Below, in pieces: positions 1 through 9,226 of a stretch of 36,022 nt of DNA (positions are counted from its first letter, which is position 1; every line of letters begins with the position of its first letter). The notes beneath the pieces were generated by a model that worked only from the letters and a program-made list of their open reading frames with translations, was not told the DNA's origin and did no database searches. The translations under genes were made by a program, and so were the position numbers. Source of the stretch: an uncultured Cellvibrio sp. (GTDB taxonomy: Bacteria; Pseudomonadota; Gammaproteobacteria; Pseudomonadales; Cellvibrionaceae); contig CAMLML010000044.1 in assembly GCA_946481095.1 (NCBI GenBank), positions 1 through 36,022 of the forward strand. Reading direction: 5' to 3'.

Positions 1-668
<668 letters not shown>

Positions 669-869
669 ATAACAGAATCAACTGGTTATGATAAACACAG
701 ATGATGTGATGAAACAAAAAACGCAGGACGTTTGAGGCGATACACAAAGCATCAATTAAACCAGCACCAACACTTTACATTTCACCACCCTATTTGAGAT
801 AGATACGGCGGGATCCTGATGGCAAAAGCCAGGCAGGAGTCCATTAAGACCGAGTCACTCAAACCGAAT
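669..869 (+). other. 23S-5S internal transcribed spacer
   Basis: About 200 bases separate the 23S end from the 5S start. I see no tRNA cloverleaf here. The spacer should be removed by RNase III/E-type processing of the rRNA precursor. It begins with a short arm (ATAAC ... GTTAT) that could belong to the 23S processing stem. Confidence 0.8.
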
Positions 870-988
870 TGCTTGACGACCATAGCGAGTTGGAACCACC
901 TGATCCCATCCCGAACTCAGAAGTGAAACGACTTAGCGCCGATGGTAGTGTGGGGTTTCCCCATGTGAGAGTAGGTCATCGTCAAGCA
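870..988 (+). rRNA. rrf: 5S ribosomal RNA
   Basis: Complete 5S rRNA of about 119 nt. The 5' end TGCTTGACGA pairs with the 3' end TCGTCAAGCA to form helix I. The conserved CCCGAACTCAGAAGTGAAACG segment begins at about 910, and GCGCCGATGGTAGTGTGGGG follows, as in other gammaproteobacterial 5S genes. It is the last gene of the rRNA operon. Ends may shift by one or two bases. Confidence 0.97.
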
Positions 989-997
989 CCTAATATC

Positions 998-1037
998 AGC
1001 CGCCCTTTGCTTCCTAGCAAGGGCGGCTTTCTTTTTA
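998..1037 (+). terminator. Intrinsic terminator of the rRNA operon
   Basis: A GC-rich stem (GCCGCCCTT at 999-1007 with AAGGGCGGC at 1019-1027) is followed by a T-rich tract. It lies 10 bases after 5S and ends the rRNA transcript. Confidence 0.93.
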
Positions 1038-1146
1038 CTCTTTATAAATCTTTATGATTGTTTTCTTTATGCTGGATTAAACAAAAGCTTCAATAGACAA
1101 TTCCTTTATAATCCCCCCAAGTCGTTTCAGTTTCGGTATTTGGGTT

Positions 1147-1887
1147 ATGCATGAGCTTCATCGTCAGGAATACCTGCAGTCTATAGGAATAGAAAGTTAT
1201 ATTCCTCGTTGGAAACTTCCATTTGCTGCTGAATCATATCTCTGTGATCGCGCTACATTGGTTGATCAAGAGGTTATTCCATCTATAGAAATTAACTCTC
1301 AAGGACAAAAAGATTCAATAAACCCGGCAATAGATTTGATGTTAAGCACTGTTGTCGAAAAGAATACCGTTAAAAATAATACATCTCGAATTGGTGATAT
1401 ATTGCAGCAATTCGAAGATAAAAAATCACCGACAATTCAATCATTTTCATTAAGCGTGTGGCGGCCTGTTCCCGGTTTTTTAATTGTGTCCGCACGCAAC
1501 TTGAATGCAATACCTACTGAATTGTTCTTGAATAATTTTCTTCGTTTTTATTTAAAACAACATCAATTGATTTTGGTGGAAGAAGTGCTGCGTTGGCCTG
1601 CTATTGAAAATAACAAAATAGTATTAACTGAAAATGATGCCCGCATAGAATTGCAGACATGGTTGAGCGTACAACATGAGTTGCAGTCAATAAAAAGCTT
1701 GTGGTTTTTTGGCGATGGTTATCGATATTTCACATCTGAAGCTATATCAGGTGATGATTGTTTTGTTGGATCTTGCAATATTAAGTTGGATCAAGCTAAT
1801 TCAGATCATTCCGCAAAAATTTTCCCTGATCTAAGCCGGTTTTTACTTCAACCCACATTAAAAGCGCAGCTCTTGTCTTTGGTATAA
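1147..1887 (+). CDS. Divergent HolD-like protein (possible DNA polymerase III psi subunit)
   Basis: A 246-residue soluble protein with no signal peptide or membrane segment. It lies 12 bases before rimI, the place that holD occupies in E. coli (holD-rimI-yjjG-prfC), and prfC is indeed nearby. Seen in sequence: the N-terminus (HRQEYLQSIGIESYIPRW) resembles the E. coli HolD start (RRDWQLQQLGITQW), and the C-terminal FPDLSRFLLQPTLKAQL resembles the HolD ending (PALTDLRANPTARAAL). It is almost twice the usual length of about 137, with extra sequence around residues 45-100. In the clamp-loader complex, psi bridges chi and gamma/tau. The assignment rests on synteny plus weak terminal similarity; it could be another protein in the same slot. 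Confidence 0.5.
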   Translation: MHELHRQEYLQSIGIESYIPRWKLPFAAESYLCDRATLVDQEVIPSIEINSQGQKDSINPAIDLMLSTVVEKNTVKNNTSRIGDILQQFEDKKSPTIQSFSLSVWRPVPGFLIVSARNLNAIPTELFLNNFLRFYLKQHQLILVEEVLRWPAIENNKIVLTENDARIELQTWLSVQHELQSIKSLWFFGDGYRYFTSEAISGDDCFVGSCNIKLDQANSDHSAKIFPDLSRFLLQPTLKAQLLSLV

Positions 1888-1899
1888 GCGTGAAATTTT

Positions 1900-2367
1900 A
1901 TGATTGAGTTAGTGACTTTTTCAGGCATGAATTTACAACTGAGGGAATTACTGGAGACCGATATAGATCAGGTTATGCAGCTTGAGCGAAGTGCACATAG
2001 CCATCCTTGGCGTAGATCCAGTTTCGAGGATTGTTTGAAAGGTCGTCAAAAATGTTGGTTGGCTGAATACAGGGATAGACTGGTTGGGTATGTGGTCGTC
2101 ACTCATGCTGGCGGTGATGCTGAGTTATTAAATTTGGCTGTATTACCGGAGCTTCAACGTAAGGGAATTGGCCAGTTATTATTGGCTCATGCATTGGAGT
2201 TGGTTCAGGGAAAGGCAGATATGTTATTTCTTGAAGTACGCGTTTCCAATCGCAAAGCCATAGAGCTTTATTCACGAGAAGGTTTTTTTGAGATAGGTAA
2301 TAGAAAAAATTACTATCCAACGAATAATGGATATGAAGATGCATTGCTGATGGCAAAACAACTTTGA
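1900..2367 (+). CDS. rimI: Ribosomal-protein bS18-alanine N-acetyltransferase RimI
   Basis: GNAT-fold acetyltransferase that acetylates the N-terminal alanine of ribosomal protein S18 using acetyl-CoA. The acetyl-CoA pyrophosphate-binding loop QRKGIG is at residues 86-91. The family-typical LEVRVSNRKAIELYSREGF and RKNYYPTNNGYEDALLM follow. The first ATG gives 155 residues; an internal ATG at 1927 would give 146, closer to the E. coli length of 148, so the true start may be 1927. Neither start has a strong ribosome binding site. It is in line with the HolD-like gene, so the two are probably cotranscribed. Confidence 0.95.
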   Translation: MIELVTFSGMNLQLRELLETDIDQVMQLERSAHSHPWRRSSFEDCLKGRQKCWLAEYRDRLVGYVVVTHAGGDAELLNLAVLPELQRKGIGQLLLAHALELVQGKADMLFLEVRVSNRKAIELYSREGFFEIGNRKNYYPTNNGYEDALLMAKQL

Positions 2368-2430
2368 TCTAAAACCTTTTACCAATCTCTGTATAATTCG
2401 AATTTTGCTTAAAAATCCATCGGCAATTTT

Positions 2431-3768
2431 ATGACAACTTTACAAGCGACTTTGATTGAAGGCAGAGTTTCTGATCAGCTCAGAACACTTGCTATGCCCT
2501 TGATTTTAGGCTTGATGGCAACTATGTCGCTCAATGCTATAGAAACATTATTTATTGCGCATTTAGGTGCAGATCCTCTCGCTGCTTTTAGTTTTACATT
2601 TCCTGTAATTATGGTGTTGACAAGTTTGAGCATTGGATTGGGTGCTGGAACCTCATCTGCAATATCGCGAGCCATTGGTGAAGGTGATTCACTCAGGGCG
2701 CGCCGATTGGCAACGGATGCAATGACGCTCACATTGATTATATCTGTTAGTTTTTGTGTGTTGGGATGGTTGGCTATCGCCCCTCTATTTCGTTTATTGG
2801 GTGCAACCGATACTCTGATTCCGCAAATTTATTCTTACATGACCATCTGGTATATCAGCGCCCCTTTTTTAATGGTGCCTATGGTGTGTTTGTCTGCGCT
2901 CAGGGCAATGGGAATGAGTCGCGTACAAGGATATTTGATGAGTGGTGCAGCGCTGTTTAATTTAATTTTGGATCCGATTTTAATTTTCGGTTATTTTGGT
3001 GTGCCTGCAATGGGATTGGAGGGTGCTGCTGTAGCTGCGTTAATTACAAGGATTTTGATGGTCACCATTGCTATCTATATTTTACATTTCCGTGTACATA
3101 TGTTGGTGAATCCGTTTCATCAATGGAGTGAATTAAAAAAGTCATGGTCAACAATTATTGAAGTGGGTGCGCCCGCAATGGTAGCTAATGTGATCATTCC
3201 GTTCGCCAGTGCAATAGTGGTTGCTATGGTTGCTGTTTATGGTGTGGATGCGGTTGCAGGTTTGGGAATTGCGATGCGTATTGAGCCGTTGGCGTTAATT
3301 GTTTTTTACGCTTTATCCGGTGTTGTGGGGCCATTTTTCGGACAAAATCTGGGTGCAGGAAAAATCAATCGTTTGAACGAAGCGCTTAATGTATTAACAA
3401 AATTTTGTATTGTTTTTGGTGTTTTTTTGGCGATAGTTCTGGCCGTTTTTGGCAGCAAGATAGCGGGGTTGTTTGGTGATCATCAACGTGCAATTGAAAC
3501 GGCAATTGCCTATTTATTGATTGTGCCAATCAGTTATGGCGCTTATGGATTGGTGATGTCAGTCAATGGTGCATTTAATGGTTTGGGACGTCCCTGGCCT
3601 GCCATGATGATATCTGCCGGTAGAGTTTTTTATATCTATTTGCCCTTGGCATGGTTGGGACAATATTTTGGTGGTCTTTACGGGCTTTTTGTTGCGACCA
3701 GCCTTGCTAATATTTTATTAGGTTGTTGGGCTTGGTATTGGTTAAAGAAAACTATCAATACTTTATAA
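2431..3768 (+). CDS. MATE-family multidrug/cation efflux transporter
   Basis: A 445-residue inner-membrane protein with about 12 hydrophobic segments in two homologous halves, the MatE fold. Such proteins use Na+ or H+ gradients to export cationic compounds. Typical features include the glycine-rich loop GLGAGTSSAISRAIGEGD at about residues 69-86, followed by a conserved position of acidic residues, and the second-half segment GPFFGQNLGAGK. The length is normal. It sits between rimI and prfC on the same strand, 63 bases after rimI. Substrate cannot be told from sequence. The ATG start is not preceded by a clear ribosome binding site. Confidence 0.93.
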   Translation: MTTLQATLIEGRVSDQLRTLAMPLILGLMATMSLNAIETLFIAHLGADPLAAFSFTFPVIMVLTSLSIGLGAGTSSAISRAIGEGDSLRARRLATDAMTLTLIISVSFCVLGWLAIAPLFRLLGATDTLIPQIYSYMTIWYISAPFLMVPMVCLSALRAMGMSRVQGYLMSGAALFNLILDPILIFGYFGVPAMGLEGAAVAALITRILMVTIAIYILHFRVHMLVNPFHQWSELKKSWSTIIEVGAPAMVANVIIPFASAIVVAMVAVYGVDAVAGLGIAMRIEPLALIVFYALSGVVGPFFGQNLGAGKINRLNEALNVLTKFCIVFGVFLAIVLAVFGSKIAGLFGDHQRAIETAIAYLLIVPISYGAYGLVMSVNGAFNGLGRPWPAMMISAGRVFYIYLPLAWLGQYFGGLYGLFVATSLANILLGCWAWYWLKKTINTL

Positions 3769-3829
3769 ATAATACAGCCTTTATTTACGGGCACTACAAT
3801 TTTTATTCATTAATCTGGTTTGTTTTTTT

Positions 3830-5407
3830 ATGTTGAATTTAGCTGCAAAAATTGAAAAGCGTCGTACCTTCGCGATTATTTCTCACCCGGATGCGGGTAA
3901 AACGACTATGACAGAAAAGTTGTTGTTATGGGGAAATGCTATTCAAATTGCTGGCTCGGTAAAAGGCAAACGTGGCCCGCATGCAAAATCCGATTGGATG
4001 GCTATGGAACAGGAGCGTGGGATTTCGGTGACATCTTCGGTGATGCAATTTCCTTACAATGATCGAATTGTGAATTTGCTGGATACGCCCGGTCACGAAG
4101 ATTTTTCTGAAGATACTTATCGCACGTTAACAGCTGTTGATTCTGTGTTGATGATGATTGATGGTGCCAAGGGGGTCGAAGATCGAACGATTAAATTAAT
4201 GGAAGTTTGTCGTTTGCGTGATACACCCATTTTGTCATTCATCAATAAAATGGATCGTGAAAGTCGTGATCCGGTTGAGCTTCTGGATGAAATCGAACAT
4301 GTATTAAAAATTACGGCAGCCCCCATTAATTGGCCTCTTGGAAGCGGGAAAGAGTTTTTAGGTGTTTACAATTTTTATACCGATACTATCCATGTGTATG
4401 AGCAAGGTTTTGGGCACACTATTCCTGATGATGTGCAAATCAAAGGATTGCATAGCGATGATGCAACCAAATTTATGGGGATATATGCAAGTGATTTTCG
4501 TGAGCAAATTGATTTTGTAAAAGGCGCAACACATCAATTTGACTTAAACGAATATTTGTCCGGCCGTATGACGCCGGTATTTTTTGGCACAGCACTGGGT
4601 AATTTTGGTGTGCGTGAAATGCTAAATGGATTTGTTGAATGGGCGCCGCCCCCTATAGCGCGTCAAACCAATCAGCGAGTTGTAAATCCAGGGGAAGAAA
4701 AATTCAGTGGGTTTATTTTTAAAATTCAGGCGAATATGGATCCCAAACATCGGGATCGGATTGCATTTATGCGTGTCTGTTCCGGTTCATATCAGCAAGG
4801 CATGAAAATGAAACATGTGCGTTTGGGGAAAGAAATCAAAATTGCTGATGCAGTAACTTTTATGGCGGGTGATCGCACTGCTGTAGAAGAGGCAATTTCC
4901 GGGGATATTATTGGTTTACATAATCATGGCACTATCCAGATCGGTGATACTTTTACAGAAGGCGAGGAGCTAAAATTTACCGGTATTCCCCATTTTGCGC
5001 CGGAGTTATTTCGTCGCATTCGTTTGAAAGATCCATTGAAGATGAAGCAATTGCAAAAAGGTTTGCAGCAATTGTCAGAAGAGGGATCAACGCAAGTTTT
5101 CTTTCCGCTGAACAATAATGACATAGTGGTGGGTGCTGTAGGTGTTTTGCAATTTGAAGTCGTGGCATATCGTTTAAAAGATGAATACAAAGTAGAGGCT
5201 ATTTATGAACAAGTTAATGTCACTACAGCCCGTTGGTGTGAGTGTGATGATGCGAAGAAATTGGAAGAGTTCAAACGCAAGTGTGCAGACAATTTGGCAT
5301 TGGATGGTGGTGGACATTTAACCTATTTGGCACCAACCAGAGTGAACCTATCCTTAACCCAGGAACGACATCCTGAAGTTGTATTCCGGGCAACACGGGA
5401 GCATTAA
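3830..5407 (+). CDS. prfC: Peptide chain release factor 3 (RF3)
   Basis: Translational GTPase that recycles RF1/RF2 from the ribosome after termination. GTPase motifs are all present: G1 SHPDAGKT at residues 18-25, switch/G2 around RGIS (63-66), G3 DTPGHE at 85-90 and G4 NKMD at 139-142. The length (525) matches the family. The region from about 280 on carries domain II and the RF3 C-terminal domain. The next gene's ATG begins one base after this gene's stop codon, suggesting translational coupling. Confidence 0.98.
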   Translation: MLNLAAKIEKRRTFAIISHPDAGKTTMTEKLLLWGNAIQIAGSVKGKRGPHAKSDWMAMEQERGISVTSSVMQFPYNDRIVNLLDTPGHEDFSEDTYRTLTAVDSVLMMIDGAKGVEDRTIKLMEVCRLRDTPILSFINKMDRESRDPVELLDEIEHVLKITAAPINWPLGSGKEFLGVYNFYTDTIHVYEQGFGHTIPDDVQIKGLHSDDATKFMGIYASDFREQIDFVKGATHQFDLNEYLSGRMTPVFFGTALGNFGVREMLNGFVEWAPPPIARQTNQRVVNPGEEKFSGFIFKIQANMDPKHRDRIAFMRVCSGSYQQGMKMKHVRLGKEIKIADAVTFMAGDRTAVEEAISGDIIGLHNHGTIQIGDTFTEGEELKFTGIPHFAPELFRRIRLKDPLKMKQLQKGLQQLSEEGSTQVFFPLNNNDIVVGAVGVLQFEVVAYRLKDEYKVEAIYEQVNVTTARWCECDDAKKLEEFKRKCADNLALDGGGHLTYLAPTRVNLSLTQERHPEVVFRATREH

Positions 5408-5408
5408 G

Positions 5409-5738
5409 ATGTGGGTCTTTGTGGGGACATTGGTGATTTTTTTATTGGTCATCACTGTGCTCATGTGGGTTAGAACTCCGCATTATTTAATGTCAAAACA
5501 AGATGTTATCCAGCTTTTTCAGCAAGTGTTGGTTGGTCAGGCCAGTGAAAATGATTGGGCCATTTTTTTGTCATCATCCTTTCGCCATTTTCCTGATCTT
5601 GAGCAAATTCGGCAGGAATGCCTGGAGTTGGATGAGAAGGAGTATCTTGCCTCATCCTCTAAAGAATATTTGCTTACGGAAAACGGGCTGCTCAAGTTAC
5701 GACAATTACTTTTTCGCGTGGAAAATATGGATGACTGA
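5409..5738 (+). CDS. Uncharacterised small membrane-anchored protein
   Basis: About 109 residues; not recognised. It starts at the ATG one base after the prfC stop. An N-terminal hydrophobic helix (residues 2-20, VFVGTLVIFLLVITVLMW) is followed by a soluble, probably cytoplasmic or periplasmic, helical domain rich in Leu, Glu and Gln. An upstream in-frame start at 5379 would overlap prfC by 29 bases and is less likely. Tight spacing implies cotranscription with prfC. No catalytic motif is visible, so no function is proposed. Confidence 0.75.
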   Translation: MWVFVGTLVIFLLVITVLMWVRTPHYLMSKQDVIQLFQQVLVGQASENDWAIFLSSSFRHFPDLEQIRQECLELDEKEYLASSSKEYLLTENGLLKLRQLLFRVENMDD

Positions 5739-5794
5739 TAAGTGGGAGTCTATACTCAGCTGACTGGTTTTTGGCCTAATTGTAAGGTAAAAGA

Positions 5795-6346
5795 GTGAGC
5801 TCGGATAATAAAGACCTTGTTTGGGATCTTGACAGTTTTAATCAGCGTAAAAAAGCTGTCGATTTTGTTCTGGGCTTTGAAAATAAGCTCTGCGTATATT
5901 CCCCTACCGTTGAGCAACTTTACACTAATTACAATATTTTTTTCCCCAAGGAAGAAGATAGGAAATTGGTAATATTACCCAATCCATATAGTCCGCATGA
6001 TACCTATAACGGTATTCCGGTAAGCTCTGTTGTGCCTACTGGAATGGAAATTATTCCTGAGATTTATAATCGAAAAATCAGTTTATTTTTACGCATTCCC
6101 TTTAAAAGTGGTCAGGTAAAATATCGAACTGTACCCTTGCAATTTGGATTGCAAATTATCAAACAACAGCGCCCTGACAAACCCTTTTTACCTGTATTAA
6201 TGAAAGGTGACTTACGTGAGTTGGATGCATCAACCCCTTGCCTTCATTTGCATGCTATTTTGGTGAATCGACTACAAGATCACTCTACTTTGGAGCGTGC
6301 AGGAATTCATAAAGTAATTGAAGAAAGACTTGCTTCGTTGAAATAA
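5795..6346 (+). CDS. Uncharacterised cytoplasmic protein, GTG start
   Basis: A 183-residue soluble protein with no signal peptide, membrane helix or family I can name. The start is GTG at 5795, with a purine-rich AAGGTAAAAGA just upstream. The middle contains mixed beta-strand-like segments (KLVILPNPYSPHD, KISLFLRIPFKSGQVKYRTVPLQF), and the last 20 residues look helical. It lies 56 bases after the small membrane protein on the same strand and is followed by a hairpin, so it is probably the last gene of the run that starts at 1147. Confidence 0.75.
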   Translation: MSSDNKDLVWDLDSFNQRKKAVDFVLGFENKLCVYSPTVEQLYTNYNIFFPKEEDRKLVILPNPYSPHDTYNGIPVSSVVPTGMEIIPEIYNRKISLFLRIPFKSGQVKYRTVPLQFGLQIIKQQRPDKPFLPVLMKGDLRELDASTPCLHLHAILVNRLQDHSTLERAGIHKVIEERLASLK

Positions 6347-6347
6347 A

Positions 6348-6380
6348 AATCACAGCCCACCGATTGATGGGCTGTGATGA
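6348..6380 (-). terminator. Terminator of the TonB-like gene (convergent)
   Basis: A perfect 10-bp stem (TCACAGCCCA at 6350-6359 with TGGGCTGTGA at 6368-6377). Read on the minus strand it is followed by TTTTATTT, so it mainly serves the minus-strand gene. The plus side lacks a T run. Confidence 0.8.
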
Positions 6381-6387
6381 TTCAGCA

Positions 6388-7548
6388 TTATTGCGAGCGA
6401 ATTAATGTAAATCTGATTGGTGCGGTAAAGGCTATAGTATCGCTCTGTATTGCATCAGGTAGAGGTTGGAAAGGTGCTGCTCTTTTTATTGCCGCCATTG
6501 CTTCTTTGGTGAGGACTTGGTACTTACCAGGCTCTGATGCAACTATATTGATAATATTTCCCTGACGATCCAGTGTGACGGTTACACGTACGCTGCCCTC
6601 CTGTCCTTTTTGCTGTGCAGATGCAGGATAACGAACGGTTTTGTTAATCATCTTAATTGCTTCTTTCACATAAAACTGTCTTGCCAATAAAGATTCAGCC
6701 GTGAAAGCTGGTGCGGAATCATCTTCGTCTTCTTCAACAACGGCTTTTTTCACGGATGATGCAGCGGCTACAGCTTTTGATTTCGCTTGGCTGCTGCTGG
6801 AAGATGCTTCCGTTTGTGTCAGAGGTGGTAGAGCAATTGGTGTGGGACCGGTGTTGACACTTAAATCAGCAGCAATAGAAGATTTCGATGCTTTGCTTGA
6901 GCTGGATACTGCAGCAGCTACCTGGGTATTATTACCACCTGCCCAACCTGATACCTCCGAGACCCTGCTCAAATCTGGTTTTATTTGGTCAAAACGGGCA
7001 ATCAGTGCACCGCCAGACGCGCCGAGTTTTAATATTCCATCTTTAAATTCAGAGGACAGAGGGATTTTCCCTATCCAGGACGACAGAATTAAGGAAAAAA
7101 ATTTGTCGTCATTAATATTGCCTAATGTAATGCTATTAACCGAAACATTCACACCCTGCCCTGGTGTTAGCCCGAAAATAATATGGTCGCCACTTACCAG
7201 TCGCCCTTTAAAAAGGGAATCGAGTTTTACAATGTTATTGGCTTGAGCTCTTAAAACATCAGGGTTGTTGTTGATCGCCATGCCATCGATCCACATCCTG
7301 CTAAAGCGTCTGGCGGAAATACCATCTTGTGACAGAATTTTCAGCTCAATACGCATTGGTTGATTTGCTGCAAGCAAAATATCTGCATTATTACTTGGCG
7401 TTTCAGTGAATAGTGCACCGAGAAACTGATCCTTACCTAACTCCTGATGACCCGCAATACCATTTAAAATCGGTGCAGCCTGAGTAAATGAACAAAATAA
7501 GAAAGCGTAAAAAAAGATAATTTTTTTAAGAAGATTTACAAAGCGCAT
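6388..7548 (-). CDS. Exported TonB-like protein with chalcone-isomerase-like N-terminal domain
   Basis: A 386-residue protein. Residues 1-24 look like a cleaved signal peptide (FCSFTQA then AP), not the uncleaved anchor of classical TonB. Residues about 25-185 resemble the bacterial chalcone-isomerase-like fold, including W158-IGKIPLS and the following FKDGIL. A Ser/Ala-rich linker with acidic patch covers about 205-275. Residues about 285-386 are a TonB C-terminal domain (YPASAQQKGQEGSVRVTVTL, then AAPFQPLPDA), the part that normally contacts TonB boxes of outer-membrane receptors. With no membrane anchor visible, energy transduction from ExbB/ExbD is unlikely unless a partner supplies it. 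No exbB or exbD adjoins it. The domain order is clear; the CHI assignment is by motif only. Confidence 0.8.
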   Translation of the reverse strand: MRFVNLLKKIIFFYAFLFCSFTQAAPILNGIAGHQELGKDQFLGALFTETPSNNADILLAANQPMRIELKILSQDGISARRFSRMWIDGMAINNNPDVLRAQANNIVKLDSLFKGRLVSGDHIIFGLTPGQGVNVSVNSITLGNINDDKFFSLILSSWIGKIPLSSEFKDGILKLGASGGALIARFDQIKPDLSRVSEVSGWAGGNNTQVAAAVSSSSKASKSSIAADLSVNTGPTPIALPPLTQTEASSSSSQAKSKAVAAASSVKKAVVEEDEDDSAPAFTAESLLARQFYVKEAIKMINKTVRYPASAQQKGQEGSVRVTVTLDRQGNIINIVASEPGKYQVLTKEAMAAIKRAAPFQPLPDAIQSDTIAFTAPIRFTLIRSQ

Positions 7549-7655
7549 AATGGTTGCTCTCGCTGGCAGATAAATCCAAAATTACAGACCGATGATTCAG
7601 TATAAACCATAAATGCCAACTTCTCCGTATTTCTTATCTATCTTGATTCAGCGTC

Positions 7656-7683
7656 TTAACAACTGTGGAAGATAACCTATAAT
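7656..7683 (+). promoter_or_regulatory. Probable sigma-70 promoter of the cNMP-binding gene
   Basis: TTAACA at 7656-7661 (five of six to the -35 consensus) and a perfect TATAAT at 7678-7683 are separated by 16 bases. The next gene starts 39 bases after the -10 box. Confidence 0.6.
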
Positions 7684-7722
7684 GGTTTAATATTACCCTC
7701 TGGTAGATAGCTGGAACCAACA

Positions 7723-8400
7723 ATGATAAATGCCAAGCCTGATCATAAGATTCCAAGAGAAACTCTCGATATCCTTCTGTCAGGTATTCCATTTTTTAAA
7801 ACTCTTAAACAGCAGGATTCATCCCAATATGAGTTTATGCTGAAAGTTTCCCGCGTGTTGTCTTATGAGCCTGGAGAGGTTGTTTTACAAAAGGGCGATA
7901 GTGATCAATGGCTTTATTTTTTACTGAAAGGAAAGTTGGCTGTTTATGTTGGCGATGGACAAAAAGAAGAGTTGGTTAATTTTATTACTGCCGGAGAAGT
8001 CTTCGGTGACATTGCATTACTGTTAAAACAATCCAGAACGGCAACAGTTATCTCTGACAGGTCTTCACGACAATCTCTCGTATTTGCGTTTGATTTTAGT
8101 GTATTTGGATCTCTCTTATCCAATGTACCAATTAGTCTCAATACCAAAATAATTTATTATCGCAATATGGTGCATAACCTTCGCTGGAAGCTGGAGGTTT
8201 ACCGATCCCAGCATCTGCAGCATCCATTGGCTAACAAACACAGACAAATAAAGTTATTCACTGGTTTAAAGGATACACAGGGAGAGCTTTCATCTTTACA
8301 TGAACAAGCAACAGGCTTGGCGCTGCTGTTGACTGAGTGGAACAAAGAGTTTGGCAGCGTGACCGCTGAGGATGTTGGTTTGGGAAGTGTGCACGAATAA
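7723..8400 (+). CDS. Cyclic nucleotide-binding domain protein
   Basis: A 225-residue cytoplasmic protein. Residues about 22-130 form a cNMP-binding beta-roll: GEVVLQKGD, YFLLKGKLAVY and the phosphate-binding cassette GEVFGDIALLLKQSRTATV (91-109). The usual FGE is FGD here (Asp96), while the arginine that contacts the cyclic phosphate (Arg105) is kept. There is no helix-turn-helix C-terminal domain, so it is not a CRP-type regulator; residues about 140-225 look helical. The PilZ gene follows 57 bases after its stop, so the two may be one signalling operon. Which nucleotide binds, if any, is not known. Confidence 0.88.
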   Translation: MINAKPDHKIPRETLDILLSGIPFFKTLKQQDSSQYEFMLKVSRVLSYEPGEVVLQKGDSDQWLYFLLKGKLAVYVGDGQKEELVNFITAGEVFGDIALLLKQSRTATVISDRSSRQSLVFAFDFSVFGSLLSNVPISLNTKIIYYRNMVHNLRWKLEVYRSQHLQHPLANKHRQIKLFTGLKDTQGELSSLHEQATGLALLLTEWNKEFGSVTAEDVGLGSVHE

Positions 8401-8457
8401 CAACAATAACTTTGGCATCTGTTGTGTTCTAATCAATGATTGAAGCGTGATGCTCAT

Positions 8458-9132
8458 ATGAAATTCGAAGATTTAAAATTAAATTACGGGTATCCGTTGC
8501 AATTACAAATTGCCGGAACGACTCCCGGACAATCAGACAGGTATTCCTGTCGGCTCATAGGTTGTTTACCTGAGAGAAGTATTTTACTTTCCGTCCCCAA
8601 GGTTGCAGGTAGGTTGGTGCACTTCAAGCAGCGACAAAAAGTTATCGTCAGACTAATGATCGATAATGGTGTTGGTGTATTTGCAAGCCAGATCGATATA
8701 CAAACTTCAGAACCTTATCCGATTCTCCATTTACTCTATCCGGATAACGTGACGTTCAAGGGTATTCGGGGAGCTACGCGAGTTGGCGTTGAACAAACTG
8801 TATTGATCAATAACCTTGCTGGTACAAAATCTTCTGCTAAAGGATTAATAGTTGATATCAGTGTAACAGGAGCCAGGATTGAGTCTCCCATGGCGATTGG
8901 CAAAATTGGCGATGAAGTAGAGCTGGTGTGCTCTGTTCTTATTCAGGAAGTCACGCGTGATCTTGTCATTAAAGCTATTATCAGATCACAAGTAGAAACG
9001 CCTGACGATACAATTACTTCTGGTGTCGTAGCCAGTTATGGACTGGAATTTACAGAAAAAGAAGAAGAAAAGCGTTTGGTTCTCTATGCATTTGTTTATA
9101 GTCAAATGGCTATACAAGAAAATCGCTCCTGA
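8458..9132 (+). CDS. YcgR-like PilZ-domain protein (probable c-di-GMP receptor)
   Basis: About 224 residues. The N-terminal half (about 10-100) looks like the beta-barrel YcgR/PilZN domain. The PilZ domain follows with both ligand motifs: RGATR (RxxxR, residues 104-108) and DISVTGA (D/NxSxxG, 133-139). These contact cyclic di-GMP in characterised PilZ proteins. YcgR-type proteins act on flagellar motors or other targets, but no flagellar gene is nearby. A TTG at 8440 extends the frame by six residues; the ATG at 8458 is preferred. Confidence 0.87.
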   Translation: MKFEDLKLNYGYPLQLQIAGTTPGQSDRYSCRLIGCLPERSILLSVPKVAGRLVHFKQRQKVIVRLMIDNGVGVFASQIDIQTSEPYPILHLLYPDNVTFKGIRGATRVGVEQTVLINNLAGTKSSAKGLIVDISVTGARIESPMAIGKIGDEVELVCSVLIQEVTRDLVIKAIIRSQVETPDDTITSGVVASYGLEFTEKEEEKRLVLYAFVYSQMAIQENRS

Positions 9133-9167
9133 TAGATCTGGCTGCTACAACAAAACTACCCGGCAAC

Positions 9168-9203
9168 AAAAAAGCGAACATCTTTCGATGTTCGCTTTTT
9201 TTA
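9168..9203. terminator. Bidirectional intrinsic terminator
   Basis: Stem GCGAACATC (9174-9182) with GATGTTCGC (9187-9195), a TTTC loop, a T run on the right and an A run on the left. It ends the PilZ gene and the convergent histone-like gene. Confidence 0.92.
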
Positions 9204-9226
9204 ACTCAACAAAAAGGATCGAGTTA

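Noticed and set aside
869..1057. 62-codon plus-strand frame over the 5S region
   Set aside because: It is 5S rRNA plus its terminator.
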